Part shown: piece after piece, positions 25,005 through 33,979 of the stretch
Layout of the letters: each line of letters starts with the position of its first letter
How positions within the stretch are numbered: the stretch's first letter is position 1
Notes under the pieces: generated by a model
What the model was told of the DNA's origin: nothing
Databases searched by the model: none
What the model saw: the letters and a program-made list of their open reading frames with translations, nothing else
Translations under genes and position numbers: made by a program
NCBI GenBank assembly: GCA_900751785.1
Contig: CAADSM010000038.1
Span: 1 to 36,468 of the forward strand
Direction: 5' to 3'
DNA from: Lachnospiraceae bacterium
GTDB lineage: Bacteria; Bacillota; Clostridia; Lachnospirales; Lachnospiraceae
Length of the DNA stretch: 36,468 nt

Positions 25005-27623
25005 ATGAAAAACTACTATCAATTGTCTGCTGAAGAGACAATGAAAGAGCTCAACGGCTCCACGGATCCTCTTACCGATGAACAGGTGAGGGAACACAAG
25101 GAGAAGTATGGACCGAATGAGCTGGTGGAGGGAAAGAAGAAGACAGTCCTTCAGATTTTCCTGGAACAGTACAAGGATTTTCTTGTCATCATCCTTATTA
25201 TCGCGGCGATCGTGTCCGGGTTTATGGGAGATGCGGAGAGCGCGGCGGTCATCCTGATCGTCATCACGATGAATGCGATCCTCGGTACAGTCCAGACCGT
25301 GAAGGCGGAGCAGTCGCTGGCAAGCCTGAAGAAGCTTTCCGGTCCGGAAGCAAAGGTGTTGAGAGGCGGAAACGTTGTACAGATCCCGTCATCTGAGGTT
25401 ACAGTCGGAGATATCGTCATGCTCGATGCAGGTGATTATATACCGGCTGACGGACGTATTATTGAATGTACAAGCCTGAAAGTAGATGAGAGTGCGCTGA
25501 CTGGAGAAAGCCTTGGTGTAGACAAGATGACAGATGTCATCGATCAGGACGAGGTGCCTCTGGGAGACCGCGTCAATATGGTATATTCCGGAAGCTTTGT
25601 CACATACGGACGCGGTTCGTTTGTAGTGACGGGGATCGGTATGGAGACAGAGGTGGGCAAGATCGCCAGCCTCCTCAAGACGACTTCAGAGAAGAAGACA
25701 CCGCTCCAGGTCAACCTGGATCAGTTCGGCCAGAAGCTGTCTATCCTGATCCTTGTATTCTGCGCGATCCTCTTCGGTATCAGCATTTTCCGGGGAGATA
25801 ATATCGGAGACGCATTCCTCTTTGCTGTTGCGCTTGCCGTTGCGGCGATCCCTGAGGCGCTGAGCTCCATTGTTACGATCGTGCTGTCCTTTGGTACGCA
25901 GAAGATGGCGAGAGAGCATGCGATCATGAGAAAGCTCCAGGCTGTGGAAGGTCTCGGAAGCGTGTCTATCATCTGTTCGGATAAGACAGGTACGCTGACA
26001 CAGAACAAGATGACAGTGGAAGATTACTATGTAGACGAACTCTGCATCAAAACAGAAGATGTCGATTTAAACGATCCGTCCCAGAGCAGACTGCTCATCA
26101 GCAGCATTCTCTGTAATGATTCTTCTAATACAGACGGAGTTGAGATCGGAGACCCGACAGAGACAGCCCTTCTGAATCTTGGAACGAAGCTCGGACTGAA
26201 TCCGGACGACGTTAAGGCAAAATATCCGAGAGAGAGCGAGAACCCGTTCGACAGCGACAGAAAGCTGATGTCCACAAAGCATACGATGGAAGGAACGCCT
26301 ACTATGCTTGTGAAAGGAGCAGTGGATGTGCTCCTCGACAGGATGACGAACATCCAGATTGGAAATGAAATACGTCCGATCACACCGGATGACAGAAAGA
26401 AGATCGAGGATCAGAACCAGGAGTTCTCAAGATCCGGCCTGCGTGTGCTTGCATTTGCATACAAGACTGTATCTGACGAGCTTGAGCTGACTTTGGATGA
26501 TGAGTATGATCTTACCTTCCTCGGTCTCGTTGCCATGATGGATCCGCCGAGAGTAGAGTCTCAGGAAGCTGTTGCAGAGTGTAAGCGCGCGGGAATCCGT
26601 CCGATCATGATCACAGGTGACCACAAGGTGACTGCAGCCGCTATCGCAAAGAGGATCGGCATCCTGCAGGATGAATCTGAGGCGTGCGAGGGCGCTGTGA
26701 TCGAGAACATGTCTGACGAAGAACTGAAAGATTTCGTGGAAGGCATTTCTGTCTACGCGCGTGTCTCTCCGGAGCATAAGATCCGTATCGTGAGGGCATG
26801 GCAGGATAAAGGTAACATCGTGGCTATGACCGGTGACGGCGTAAACGATGCGCCGGCCCTGAAGCAGGCGGATATCGGAGTGGCAATGGGTATCACGGGA
26901 AGCGAAGTATCCAAGGATGCCGCAGCCATGGTCCTGACGGACGACAACTTTGCAACGATCGTCAAGGCAGTTGAGAACGGACGTAACATTTACAAAAACA
27001 TCAAGAGCGCGATCCAGTTCCTTCTTTCAGGAAACTTTGGAGCGATCCTTGCGGTGCTCTATGCATCTATCACGGCGCTGCCGGTACCGTTTGCACCGGT
27101 GCACCTGCTGTTTATCAACCTTCTGACAGACAGTCTGCCGGCGATCGCTCTGGGATTAGAGCCGCACTCGCAGGAGGTCATGGATGAGAAGCCGAGACCG
27201 ATGAACGAGTCTATACTGACAAAAGATTTCCTGATCAAGATCGGAACGGAAGGACTTTCGATCGGCGTAACGACAATGATCGCGTTCCTGATCGGATATC
27301 ATGGGGAGAATGCGCTCCTCGGAAGCACGATGGCGTTTGCGACACTCTGCTCTGCAAGGCTGTTCCACGGATTTAACTGTAAGTCTGACAGGCCTGTCGT
27401 ATTTTCAAAGAGGGTGATCGACAATAAGTGGCTGATCGGTGCGTTCCTTCTGGGCATCGCCCTGATCACGGCTGTGGTTATGATCCCGGGACTGCACAAT
27501 ATTTTCCAGGTGCAGACACTGAACATTGCACAGCTGCTCACAGTATACGGACTTGCCGCAGTGAACATACCGATCATCCAGATCCTCAAGGCAGTCAGGA
27601 TGGCGCTGAAGAAGAGAAAATAG
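25005..27623 (+). CDS. PMCA/SERCA-type P-type ATPase, probable Mn2+ (Ca2+) exporter
   Basis: An 872-residue P2-type cation pump in the membrane. The N-terminal cation-ATPase segment reads YYQLSAEETMKEL and EKYGPNELVEGKKK. The actuator domain has DESALTGES, membrane helix 4 has AIPEALSS, and the phosphorylation site is DKTGTLTQNKM with Asp326. The hinge has MTGDGVNDAPALKQADIG, and the C-terminal half has LFINLLTDSLPAIALGLEP, a cation-site signature of helix 6. The upstream Mn2+ riboswitch makes manganese the most likely physiological substrate, as for riboswitch-linked pumps in lactococci and pneumococci. Ca2+ is the other option. ATG 25005 has GGAGG at 24990-24994; the upstream in-frame opening at 24960 lies in the terminator. 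ftsH follows after 45 bases. Confidence 0.93.
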   Translation: MKNYYQLSAEETMKELNGSTDPLTDEQVREHKEKYGPNELVEGKKKTVLQIFLEQYKDFLVIILIIAAIVSGFMGDAESAAVILIVITMNAILGTVQTVKAEQSLASLKKLSGPEAKVLRGGNVVQIPSSEVTVGDIVMLDAGDYIPADGRIIECTSLKVDESALTGESLGVDKMTDVIDQDEVPLGDRVNMVYSGSFVTYGRGSFVVTGIGMETEVGKIASLLKTTSEKKTPLQVNLDQFGQKLSILILVFCAILFGISIFRGDNIGDAFLFAVALAVAAIPEALSSIVTIVLSFGTQKMAREHAIMRKLQAVEGLGSVSIICSDKTGTLTQNKMTVEDYYVDELCIKTEDVDLNDPSQSRLLISSILCNDSSNTDGVEIGDPTETALLNLGTKLGLNPDDVKAKYPRESENPFDSDRKLMSTKHTMEGTPTMLVKGAVDVLLDRMTNIQIGNEIRPITPDDRKKIEDQNQEFSRSGLRVLAFAYKTVSDELELTLDDEYDLTFLGLVAMMDPPRVESQEAVAECKRAGIRPIMITGDHKVTAAAIAKRIGILQDESEACEGAVIENMSDEELKDFVEGISVYARVSPEHKIRIVRAWQDKGNIVAMTGDGVNDAPALKQADIGVAMGITGSEVSKDAAAMVLTDDNFATIVKAVENGRNIYKNIKSAIQFLLSGNFGAILAVLYASITALPVPFAPVHLLFINLLTDSLPAIALGLEPHSQEVMDEKPRPMNESILTKDFLIKIGTEGLSIGVTTMIAFLIGYHGENALLGSTMAFATLCSARLFHGFNCKSDRPVVFSKRVIDNKWLIGAFLLGIALITAVVMIPGLHNIFQVQTLNIAQLLTVYGLAAVNIPIIQILKAVRMALKKRK

Positions 27624-27668
27624 TGAGAGTTATAAAGGGGAGCAGAAAACAGCAAAGGAGGAAAGAAA

Positions 27669-29516
27669 ATGAAAAAAGTACAAAAGCCGAAGAAACCTCT
27701 GATCATCTATTATCTGATCGCACTGCTGGTCATTATTCTGCTCAATGCGTTTGTATTCCCTATGTTTATAGGGGGTGACGTCAAGGAAGTAGATTACGGC
27801 ACCTTCCTTACGATGGTTGAAAATAAAGAGGTGTCCAAGGTCCAGCTGGAGGGCGATACGATCTATTTTATCGACAACAGTGAAGAAGGACAGCAGTATG
27901 AGACGACAACCTTTGATGACCCGGATCTGGTCAACCGGCTGGAGAAATCCGGATGTGAGTTCGGCAGGGTTGCGGCGGAACAGATGAGCCCGTGGCTCAG
28001 CATGCTGATCTCCATCGGTATTCCCGTACTTATTTTCTGGGGGCTGGGACAGCTTTTGACGAGACAGCTGATGAAGAATATGGGCGGCGGATCGGGCGGC
28101 AACCCGTTTATGCAGTTCGGGAAGAGCAATGCGAAGGTGTATGTGGAATCGACGACCGGTATCACGTTCAACGATGTTGCCGGGGAGGATGAGGCAAAGG
28201 AGCTTCTGACGGAGATCGTAGATTTCCTGCATAATCCGGGAAAATATCAGGAGATCGGAGCAGTGTGCCCGAAGGGCGCGCTGCTCGTAGGACCGCCGGG
28301 AACCGGAAAGACCCTGCTGGCGAAAGCCGTGGCAGGAGAGGCGGGAGTCCCATTCTTCTCCATCTCCGGGTCCGAGTTCGTAGAGATGTTCGTCGGAATG
28401 GGAGCATCCAAGGTCCGCGACCTTTTCAAGCAGGCGAATGAGAAAGCGCCCTGTATCGTGTTTATCGATGAGATCGATACGATCGGAAAGAAGAGGGACA
28501 GCCAGGGCTTCAGCGGAAACGACGAGCGTGAGCAGACACTGAATCAGCTGCTTACAGAGATGGACGGATTTGACGCATCGAAAGGTGTGGTGATCCTCGG
28601 CGCGACGAACCGTCCCGACACTCTGGATCCGGCGCTCTTAAGACCCGGCCGGTTTGACCGGAGGATCCCGGTCGAGCTTCCGGATCTGAAAGGAAGAGAA
28701 GAGATCCTGAAGGTCCATGCGCGCAAGATAAAAATCGGAGACGACGTGGACTTTAACGCGATCGCAAGGGCGGCGTCCGGAGCGTCCGGAGCAGAGCTTG
28801 CCAATATGGTGAATGAAGCAGCTCTGCGGGTGGTGCGTGAAAACAGAAAGTTCGTCACTCAGTCTGACCTAGAGGAAAGTATTGAGGTCGTGATCGCAGG
28901 ATATCAGAAGAAGAACAAGGTGCTCTCGACAAAGGAGCGTCTGATCGTGGCTTATCACGAGATCGGCCATGCTCTTGTGGCGGCGCTGCAGACCAATTCT
29001 GCCCCTGTCACGAAGATCACGATCATCCCGAGAACATCAGGCGCCCTGGGCTATACGATGCAGGTGGATGAAGAAGAGAGAAATCTCATGTCAAAGGAAG
29101 AGATCGAGAACAAGATCGCTACTCTGACCGGCGGAAGATGCGCCGAGGAGCTGGTGTTTGATTCGATCACGACAGGAGCTTCCAATGACATCGAGCAGGC
29201 GACGAAGCTGGCCCGCGCGATGATCACCCGGTTCGGCATGAGCGGGAAATTCGGTATGGTGGCGCTGGAGACGCAGGTCAATCCTTATCTGGGCGGGGAC
29301 AGCAGCTTGAGCTGTTCGCCGGAAACGGCTGCGACGATCGACGGCATGGTCGTAGACACAGTAAAGCAGGCGTACGACAAGGCAATGAACCTCCTGAAGG
29401 AGAATAAAGGAAAGCTTCATGAGCTTGCAAAGTATCTGTATGAAAGGGAGACGATCACCGGGGAAGAATTTATGCAGATACTGAACAAAAGAGAAGAAAT
29501 TGAGATGAAAAACTAA
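27669..29516 (+). CDS. ftsH: ATP-dependent zinc metalloprotease FtsH
   Basis: A 615-residue membrane AAA+ protease that removes misassembled membrane proteins. An N-terminal membrane segment ([19 protein letters not shown]) is followed by about 80 exported residues, a second membrane segment ([19 protein letters not shown]), the AAA domain with Walker A GPPGTGKT (residues 208-215), Walker B IVFIDEID and the second region of homology [21 protein letters not shown]. The M41 protease domain has the zinc motif HEIGH starting at His430. AAAGGAGG precedes ATG 27669. It lies downstream of the riboswitch-controlled ATPase with no terminator between, so cotranscription is likely. The usual hpt/tilS neighbours are absent, so this may be a second ftsH copy; that cannot be tested here. 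Confidence 0.97.
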   Translation: MKKVQKPKKPLIIYYLIALLVIILLNAFVFPMFIGGDVKEVDYGTFLTMVENKEVSKVQLEGDTIYFIDNSEEGQQYETTTFDDPDLVNRLEKSGCEFGRVAAEQMSPWLSMLISIGIPVLIFWGLGQLLTRQLMKNMGGGSGGNPFMQFGKSNAKVYVESTTGITFNDVAGEDEAKELLTEIVDFLHNPGKYQEIGAVCPKGALLVGPPGTGKTLLAKAVAGEAGVPFFSISGSEFVEMFVGMGASKVRDLFKQANEKAPCIVFIDEIDTIGKKRDSQGFSGNDEREQTLNQLLTEMDGFDASKGVVILGATNRPDTLDPALLRPGRFDRRIPVELPDLKGREEILKVHARKIKIGDDVDFNAIARAASGASGAELANMVNEAALRVVRENRKFVTQSDLEESIEVVIAGYQKKNKVLSTKERLIVAYHEIGHALVAALQTNSAPVTKITIIPRTSGALGYTMQVDEEERNLMSKEEIENKIATLTGGRCAEELVFDSITTGASNDIEQATKLARAMITRFGMSGKFGMVALETQVNPYLGGDSSLSCSPETAATIDGMVVDTVKQAYDKAMNLLKENKGKLHELAKYLYERETITGEEFMQILNKREEIEMKN

Positions 29517-29574
29517 AGATTTGCTTAATATACTGGAAAAAAGATTTCAGTATGATAGAATGAAGCTGACAAAT

Positions 29575-29610
29575 GACTGCCCCGTGGATTCACGGGGCAC
29601 AGTCGTTTTA
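29575..29610 (+). terminator. Terminator-like hairpin after ftsH
   Basis: GCCCCGTG (29579-29586) pairs with CACGGGGC (29591-29598) around GATT, extended by GACT (29575-29578) with AGTC (29601-29604) across a 2-base bulge. The following GTTTTA is a weak U-run, so termination may be partial. The 120 bases from here to the next gene show no convincing promoter. Confidence 0.6.
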
Positions 29611-29732
29611 TGGAATGCGAGACAGGGCGGAGAAGCTGCAGCAGAAGCCTGAGAGAAATCTGCGGCAGAATATATCGGAACAGAGAAATGTGCGAACTGG
29701 GACGCTGTGTCCGGAAAGGATGATCTGCTTAT

Positions 29733-32162
29733 ATGCCAAAGAGAAAAATTTACCGGGAACCGGAGGAAGAGAGAGAAAGAAGGGTACCGACAACAAGATA
29801 CCGTCCCGATTATAGGAAAGGACTTACGAGCCAGCAGGTGCAGGAACATCGGCTCCACGGATGGACCAACAGGGCAGTGGAATCTGCGTCAAAGACGACA
29901 AAAGAGATCATCCACGAAAATGTCTTTACATATTTCAACCTGATCTTTGCTGTTCTGGCTGTGCTCCTCTGCATTGCGGGCTCCTTCAGGGATCTTACAT
30001 TCCTTCCGGTCATCATAGCTAATACACTGATCGGTATCATTCAGGAAGTCCGCGCAAAGCAGGTGCTGGACAATCTGTCAATGCTCAATGCGCCCCGTTC
30101 GGCTGTCGTGCGGGACGGGAAGAAGAAAATCGTTGATTCGGAGGAACTGGTGCTCGATGATATCGTGATCTTCAAGGCGGGGAGCCAGGTCTGTGCCGAT
30201 GCTGAGGTGTGCGTAGGAGAGGTTCAAGTCAATGAATCGCTGCTGACCGGAGAATCCGATGAGATCACCAAGCGCAGGGGCGATAAACTGATGTCAGGAA
30301 GCTTTATCGTGTCAGGGCAGTGTCATGCAAGACTGGACAAGGTGGGAGAGGACTCCTACATCGCGAAGCTTACGCTCCAGGCGAAGGAAATGCAGGAGGG
30401 GGAGCAGTCGGAAATGATCCGCTCCCTGGACAAGCTCGTGAAATGTGTCGGTGTGGCAATCATTCCGATCGGTATCATCCTGTTCTGCCAGTCGTTTTTC
30501 TTCCAGAATGATGGTTTCCGCTCCAGTGTGGCGGCAATGGTTGCTGCTGTGATCGGCATGATACCAGAGGGACTTTACCTCCTGGCAAGCGTAGCCCTGG
30601 CTGTCAGTTCAGTGCGGCTTGCACAGAAAAAGGTGCTGCTGCATGACATGAAATGTATTGAGACGCTTGCCCGCGTGGATGTACTCTGTGTGGACAAGAC
30701 GGGTACGATCACGGAAAATGCGATGAAGGTGCAGGACGTGATCGAGACGGACGAATATGACGGCAGAACGATGGAACCGCTCAGCATGCTGATCGGGGAT
30801 TTCGCGGCGGCTATGACGCCGGACAATATTACGATGGCGGCGATCAAGGAGTATTTCAAGCAGGGGACAGGAAAGCGGGCTGTATCGAAGACAGGGTTTT
30901 CCTCTGCGTCAAAGTACAGCAGCGTTACATTTTCTGATGCCGCATACGTTCTGGGAGCGCCGGAGTTTGTATTGAAAGAGGATTATGCAGAACGGGCGGA
31001 TACGATCACGGAGCTTGCCTCTGACGGGACCAGAGTGCTCGTGTTCGGCACATATGACGGAATACAGGACGGGAAGCCTCTGGCAAGACCTGTGACGCCC
31101 CTGGGATACATCCTGCTTGCAAATCCGATCCGTGATGCCGCAAATGAGACATTCCAGTATTTTGCGGAGCAGGGAGTGGAAGTGAAGGTCATCTCAGGAG
31201 ACAATCCGGTCACGGTATCGAAGGTGGCGGCTCAGGCGGGCATAGAGAATGCGGAACACTATGTGGATGCATCGACTCTGCAGACGCCGGAAGAGATGAA
31301 GAAGGCAGTGCTTGAAAGCACGGTATTCGGGCGCGTCACGCCGAACCAGAAACGCCAGTTTGTCCAGATCCTGAAGGATGCGGGACATACGGTGGCGATG
31401 ACAGGCGACGGAGTCAATGATATCCTGGCGCTCAAAGATGCAGACTGCAGTATTGCCATGGCGTCAGGGAGCGAGGCGGCGGCGCAGGCCTCCCAGCTTG
31501 TACTCCTGGAATCGGATTTCTCCTGTATGCCCCAGGTCGTTCTGGAGGGCAGAAGAGTGGTGAACAATATCCAGCGCTCGGCGAGCCTGTTCCTCGTCAA
31601 GAACATCTTCTCCTTCCTGCTCAGCCTGATCTCATTCGTGTTCATGTTCTCCTATCCGCTGGAGCCGTCGCAGATCTCGCTGATCAGTATGTTTACGATC
31701 GGCATTCCTGCGTTCTTCCTGGCGATGGAGCCGAACAAGAATATCATCAAAGGGCATTTCCTGACGAATGTATTTCTGAAGGCGCTGCCAGCTGCCATCA
31801 CTGACGCAGTGGCTGTGGGAGCGCTTGTCATCTTCGGCAGGACCTTTGGGGTGAATTCCACAGATATTTCCACTGCGGCGACCATGCTGCTGGCGATCGT
31901 CGGCTTCATGATCCTGTATAAGATCAGCGCGCCGATGAATAAAATCAGGGCAGGTATCCTGGGCGGCTGTATCCTGGGGCTTCTGTTCTGCAGTATTTAT
32001 CTGAACGATCTCTTTGCCATAACCGGAATGACGACCGAGTGCGTGATGCTGTTTGTTGTGTTTGCGATCGCGACAGAGCCTGTGCTGAGGTATCTGACGC
32101 TGCTTGTGGGAAAGATCAGATTTTACTATATGAGACTGAGAGGCAGAAACCCGGAAGCTTAG
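29733..32162 (+). CDS. CtpE-like P-type cation ATPase
   Basis: An 809-residue P-type ATPase of the HAD-IC group resembling mycobacterial CtpE, a proposed Ca2+ pump. A basic cytosolic head of about 60 residues (RKIYREPEEERERR) comes first. Then come the actuator site NESLLTGESDE, helix 4 with MIPEGLYLLASVALAVSSVRLA, the phosphorylation loop DKTGTITENAM with Asp321, the hinge MTGDGVNDILALKDADCSIAM and a C-terminal set of membrane helices (SLFLVKNIFSFLLSLISFVF onwards). IPEGL and the short nucleotide domain separate it from the PMCA-type pump upstream of ftsH. The substrate is not evident. ATG 29733 is served by AAAGGA at 29715-29720, a somewhat long spacing of 12. Its TAG lies in the loop of a terminator shared with the convergent gene. 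Confidence 0.9.
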   Translation: MPKRKIYREPEEERERRVPTTRYRPDYRKGLTSQQVQEHRLHGWTNRAVESASKTTKEIIHENVFTYFNLIFAVLAVLLCIAGSFRDLTFLPVIIANTLIGIIQEVRAKQVLDNLSMLNAPRSAVVRDGKKKIVDSEELVLDDIVIFKAGSQVCADAEVCVGEVQVNESLLTGESDEITKRRGDKLMSGSFIVSGQCHARLDKVGEDSYIAKLTLQAKEMQEGEQSEMIRSLDKLVKCVGVAIIPIGIILFCQSFFFQNDGFRSSVAAMVAAVIGMIPEGLYLLASVALAVSSVRLAQKKVLLHDMKCIETLARVDVLCVDKTGTITENAMKVQDVIETDEYDGRTMEPLSMLIGDFAAAMTPDNITMAAIKEYFKQGTGKRAVSKTGFSSASKYSSVTFSDAAYVLGAPEFVLKEDYAERADTITELASDGTRVLVFGTYDGIQDGKPLARPVTPLGYILLANPIRDAANETFQYFAEQGVEVKVISGDNPVTVSKVAAQAGIENAEHYVDASTLQTPEEMKKAVLESTVFGRVTPNQKRQFVQILKDAGHTVAMTGDGVNDILALKDADCSIAMASGSEAAAQASQLVLLESDFSCMPQVVLEGRRVVNNIQRSASLFLVKNIFSFLLSLISFVFMFSYPLEPSQISLISMFTIGIPAFFLAMEPNKNIIKGHFLTNVFLKALPAAITDAVAVGALVIFGRTFGVNSTDISTAATMLLAIVGFMILYKISAPMNKIRAGILGGCILGLLFCSIYLNDLFAITGMTTECVMLFVVFAIATEPVLRYLTLLVGKIRFYYMRLRGRNPEA

Positions 32163-32183
32163 GCTTCCGGTCCTGCCTCTTTT
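32140..32183. terminator. Bidirectional terminator between convergent genes
   Basis: GAGGCAG (32140-32146) pairs with CTGCCTC (32173-32179), and inside it CCGGAAGC (32151-32158) pairs with GCTTCCGG (32163-32170) around the 4-base loop TTAG. TTTTA follows on the plus strand. The loop holds the stop codons of both flanking genes, so the terminator is built into their coding ends. Confidence 0.8.
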
Positions 32184-32650
32184 ACATGTTCCTCTCCGCT
32201 GAAGACAAGTTTGAAGATAAAACGGACAAATGGACCGGCATAACATATCTGCCAGAAGAATGCCATAGGGAAGTTCAGAGCCACGGTCTGGAGCCAGACA
32301 GGGATAAGATTGCCCCCGGCGTCTTTGAAAAAAATTGTTGCTGCAAGACTCATGAGCGGGCACATCCACATTACAGAGACCGCGGAGATTGCAAGTATAA
32401 GATGAAACGGGTTTTCTTTTGACGGGTCAACGATCCGAAAAGCGGTCATTTTCGCAATATTTCCGACGAAAAAGAAATCAAGTATAAAAGCGGCGGGAGC
32501 CATGATGACCAGCTCGTGGAAAGCGGAGAGAAAAACACTCCCATCCAGACCTCCAATATTCAGCGCGATGTTGTAGCAGATCATGGCATAGACCATCGCA
32601 AAGACCATTAGAATCGTGAATATTACTTCCTTAAATTTTGTTTTTGGCAT
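32159..32650 (-). CDS. DUF2798-family membrane protein
   Basis: A 163-residue membrane protein of unknown function. It begins MPKTKFKEVIFTILMVFAMV and has four hydrophobic segments arranged as two similar halves (roughly residues 8-65 and 82-150), each with a helix pair, in line with the DUF2798 family. MVYAMICYNIALN and ALNFPMAFFWQICYAGPFVR are typical family stretches. On the minus strand AGGAGG lies 9-14 bases before ATG 32650. It converges on the CtpE-like ATPase, with a 4-base overlap of stop codons, and diverges from the RNA methyltransferase gene. No transport or enzymatic role can be read from the sequence. Confidence 0.85.
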   Translation of the reverse strand: MPKTKFKEVIFTILMVFAMVYAMICYNIALNIGGLDGSVFLSAFHELVIMAPAAFILDFFFVGNIAKMTAFRIVDPSKENPFHLILAISAVSVMWMCPLMSLAATIFFKDAGGNLIPVWLQTVALNFPMAFFWQICYAGPFVRFIFKLVFSGEEHVKEAGPEA

Positions 32651-32952
32651 AAAAAATCCTCCTTAAATGAATCATAAACAGGCAGAAAATATTTGATCGG
32701 GATTCGGATACTGCTCTGCTGCATGGATTTGTCAGGTATGAATATAATTGAAATTCTCCCATTGATTTGCTATATTGTTTTTGCAGCATGCCGGCGTTTT
32801 TCACATCCACCATGCATTCTGCATCAACTGCGATGTACTCGTTTCGCTGCGGGAATATCCTGTGTCTGAACAGGGATATGAGAAGGCTTGCATAGCAGAG
32901 AAAGTGGAGTTCTGTCTTGTACCGAATCAGATTAGTTTTACGGAGAAATAGG
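32651..32952. other. Divergent intergenic region of about 300 bases
   Basis: It holds the plus-strand promoter at 32748-32776 and the ribosome sites of both flanking genes. A minus-strand frame (32631-32975) is open across it, but it overlaps the DUF2798 start and lacks a family pattern. A 27-codon plus-strand frame starting MHSASTAMYSF lies in the long leader of the methyltransferase gene; it has no clear ribosome site. No minus-strand promoter was found with confidence. Confidence 0.45.
32748..32776 (+). promoter_or_regulatory. Promoter of the RNA methyltransferase gene
   Basis: TTGAAA (32748-32753) and TATATT (32771-32776) are separated by exactly 17 bases. The start near 32783 leaves a leader of about 170 bases before ATG 32953, unusually long for this window. 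Confidence 0.6.
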
Positions 32953-33804
32953 ATGGAAAATATTGTAGAGATCACAGATTTTAACGCGCCTGAGTTGGAC
33001 GTCTATGCAAGACTGACCGAGGCGCAGCTTTTGAATAAAGACAGACCGGAGGACGGCATTTTCATCGCTGAGAGCCCTAAGGTGATCGGCAGAGCGCTGG
33101 ATGCCGGGTATGAACCGGTTTCATTTCTGACAGAGAAGAAACATATAGATGAGGGTGAGGCAGGTGAGATTCTTGCACGCTGCGGAGACGTCCCGGTCTA
33201 TACTGCAGAGTTTGATGTGCTGACTCAGCTCACCGGATACAAGCTGACCCGGGGGATGCTCTGCGCCATGCGGCGCAGAGCGCTTCCGTCTGTGCGGGAA
33301 ATCTGCGAAAATGCGGAGCGTATCGCCATCCTGGAGAATGTCATGAATCCGACCAATGTGGGAGCAGTCATCCGTTCCGCTGCCGCGCTGAGCATGGACG
33401 CGGTCCTTCTCACTCCCGGGTGCAGCAATCCACTGTACCGGCGGGCAATCCGTGTGAGCATGGGAACGGTGTTCCAGATCCCGTGGACGATCCTGGGAGA
33501 TGAGGAAGCAGGGAAGTGGCCGGAAGAGGGCATGGCGTTCCTTGGCAGACTGGGATTCCGGACAGCGGCGATGGCACTTCGCAATGAATCGGCGGATATT
33601 GACGATGAGCGGCTGCAGCAGGAAAAGAAGCTGGCGGTCATCCTCGGGACAGAGGGCGACGGGCTGACTGACGGGACGATCGAGAGGTGTGATTATACGA
33701 TCAAGATCCCAATGTCCCACGGTGTGGATTCTCTGAATGTGGCGGCGGCAAGCGCGGTGGCGTTCTGGGAACTCGGAAGGAGAAGGCCGCCCTGCTCTGT
33801 CTGA
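32953..33804 (+). CDS. SPOUT-family (TrmH/SpoU) RNA 2'-O-methyltransferase
   Basis: A 283-residue RNA ribose methyltransferase. The N-terminal substrate-binding part (residues 1-110) includes GIFIAESPKVIGRALDAG, the L30e-like fold of this family. The C-terminal knotted catalytic domain shows motif 1 LENVMNPTNVGAVIRSAAAL, motif 2 AVILGTEGDGLT and motif 3 IPMSHGVDSLNVAAASAVAF. The exact target (23S rRNA or tRNA) cannot be read from sequence. ATG 32953 has GGAG at 32942-32945; the in-frame opening at 32917 lacks a ribosome site. It is flanked by the divergent DUF2798 gene and an ABC exporter and appears to be a single-gene unit. Confidence 0.93.
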   Translation: MENIVEITDFNAPELDVYARLTEAQLLNKDRPEDGIFIAESPKVIGRALDAGYEPVSFLTEKKHIDEGEAGEILARCGDVPVYTAEFDVLTQLTGYKLTRGMLCAMRRRALPSVREICENAERIAILENVMNPTNVGAVIRSAAALSMDAVLLTPGCSNPLYRRAIRVSMGTVFQIPWTILGDEEAGKWPEEGMAFLGRLGFRTAAMALRNESADIDDERLQQEKKLAVILGTEGDGLTDGTIERCDYTIKIPMSHGVDSLNVAAASAVAFWELGRRRPPCSV

Positions 33805-33979
33805 TGCCGAAAGAAAAATACCGTTACATCTGACCGCTGCCAGTATGCGTACTCAATCTGCTGATATCTCTCTAAGTAAAAATTAAGAATTTTCTTCTTC
33901 TCTTTTTCATGATTGTATGATAGTATTAGTACAATGAGAGGCGGATCTCATTCAATCTATAAGGGAAAGGAAGGAACTT

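Noticed and set aside
29573..29815. An 80-codon plus-strand frame before the CtpE-like ATPase
   Set aside because: It starts in the ftsH terminator hairpin and overlaps the ATPase gene by 83 bases in another frame; its composition is random and basic.
32631..32975. A 114-codon minus-strand frame between the DUF2798 and methyltransferase genes
   Set aside because: It overlaps the DUF2798 start in another frame and the plus-strand promoter, and shows no domain. It is kept only as a note on the intergenic region.
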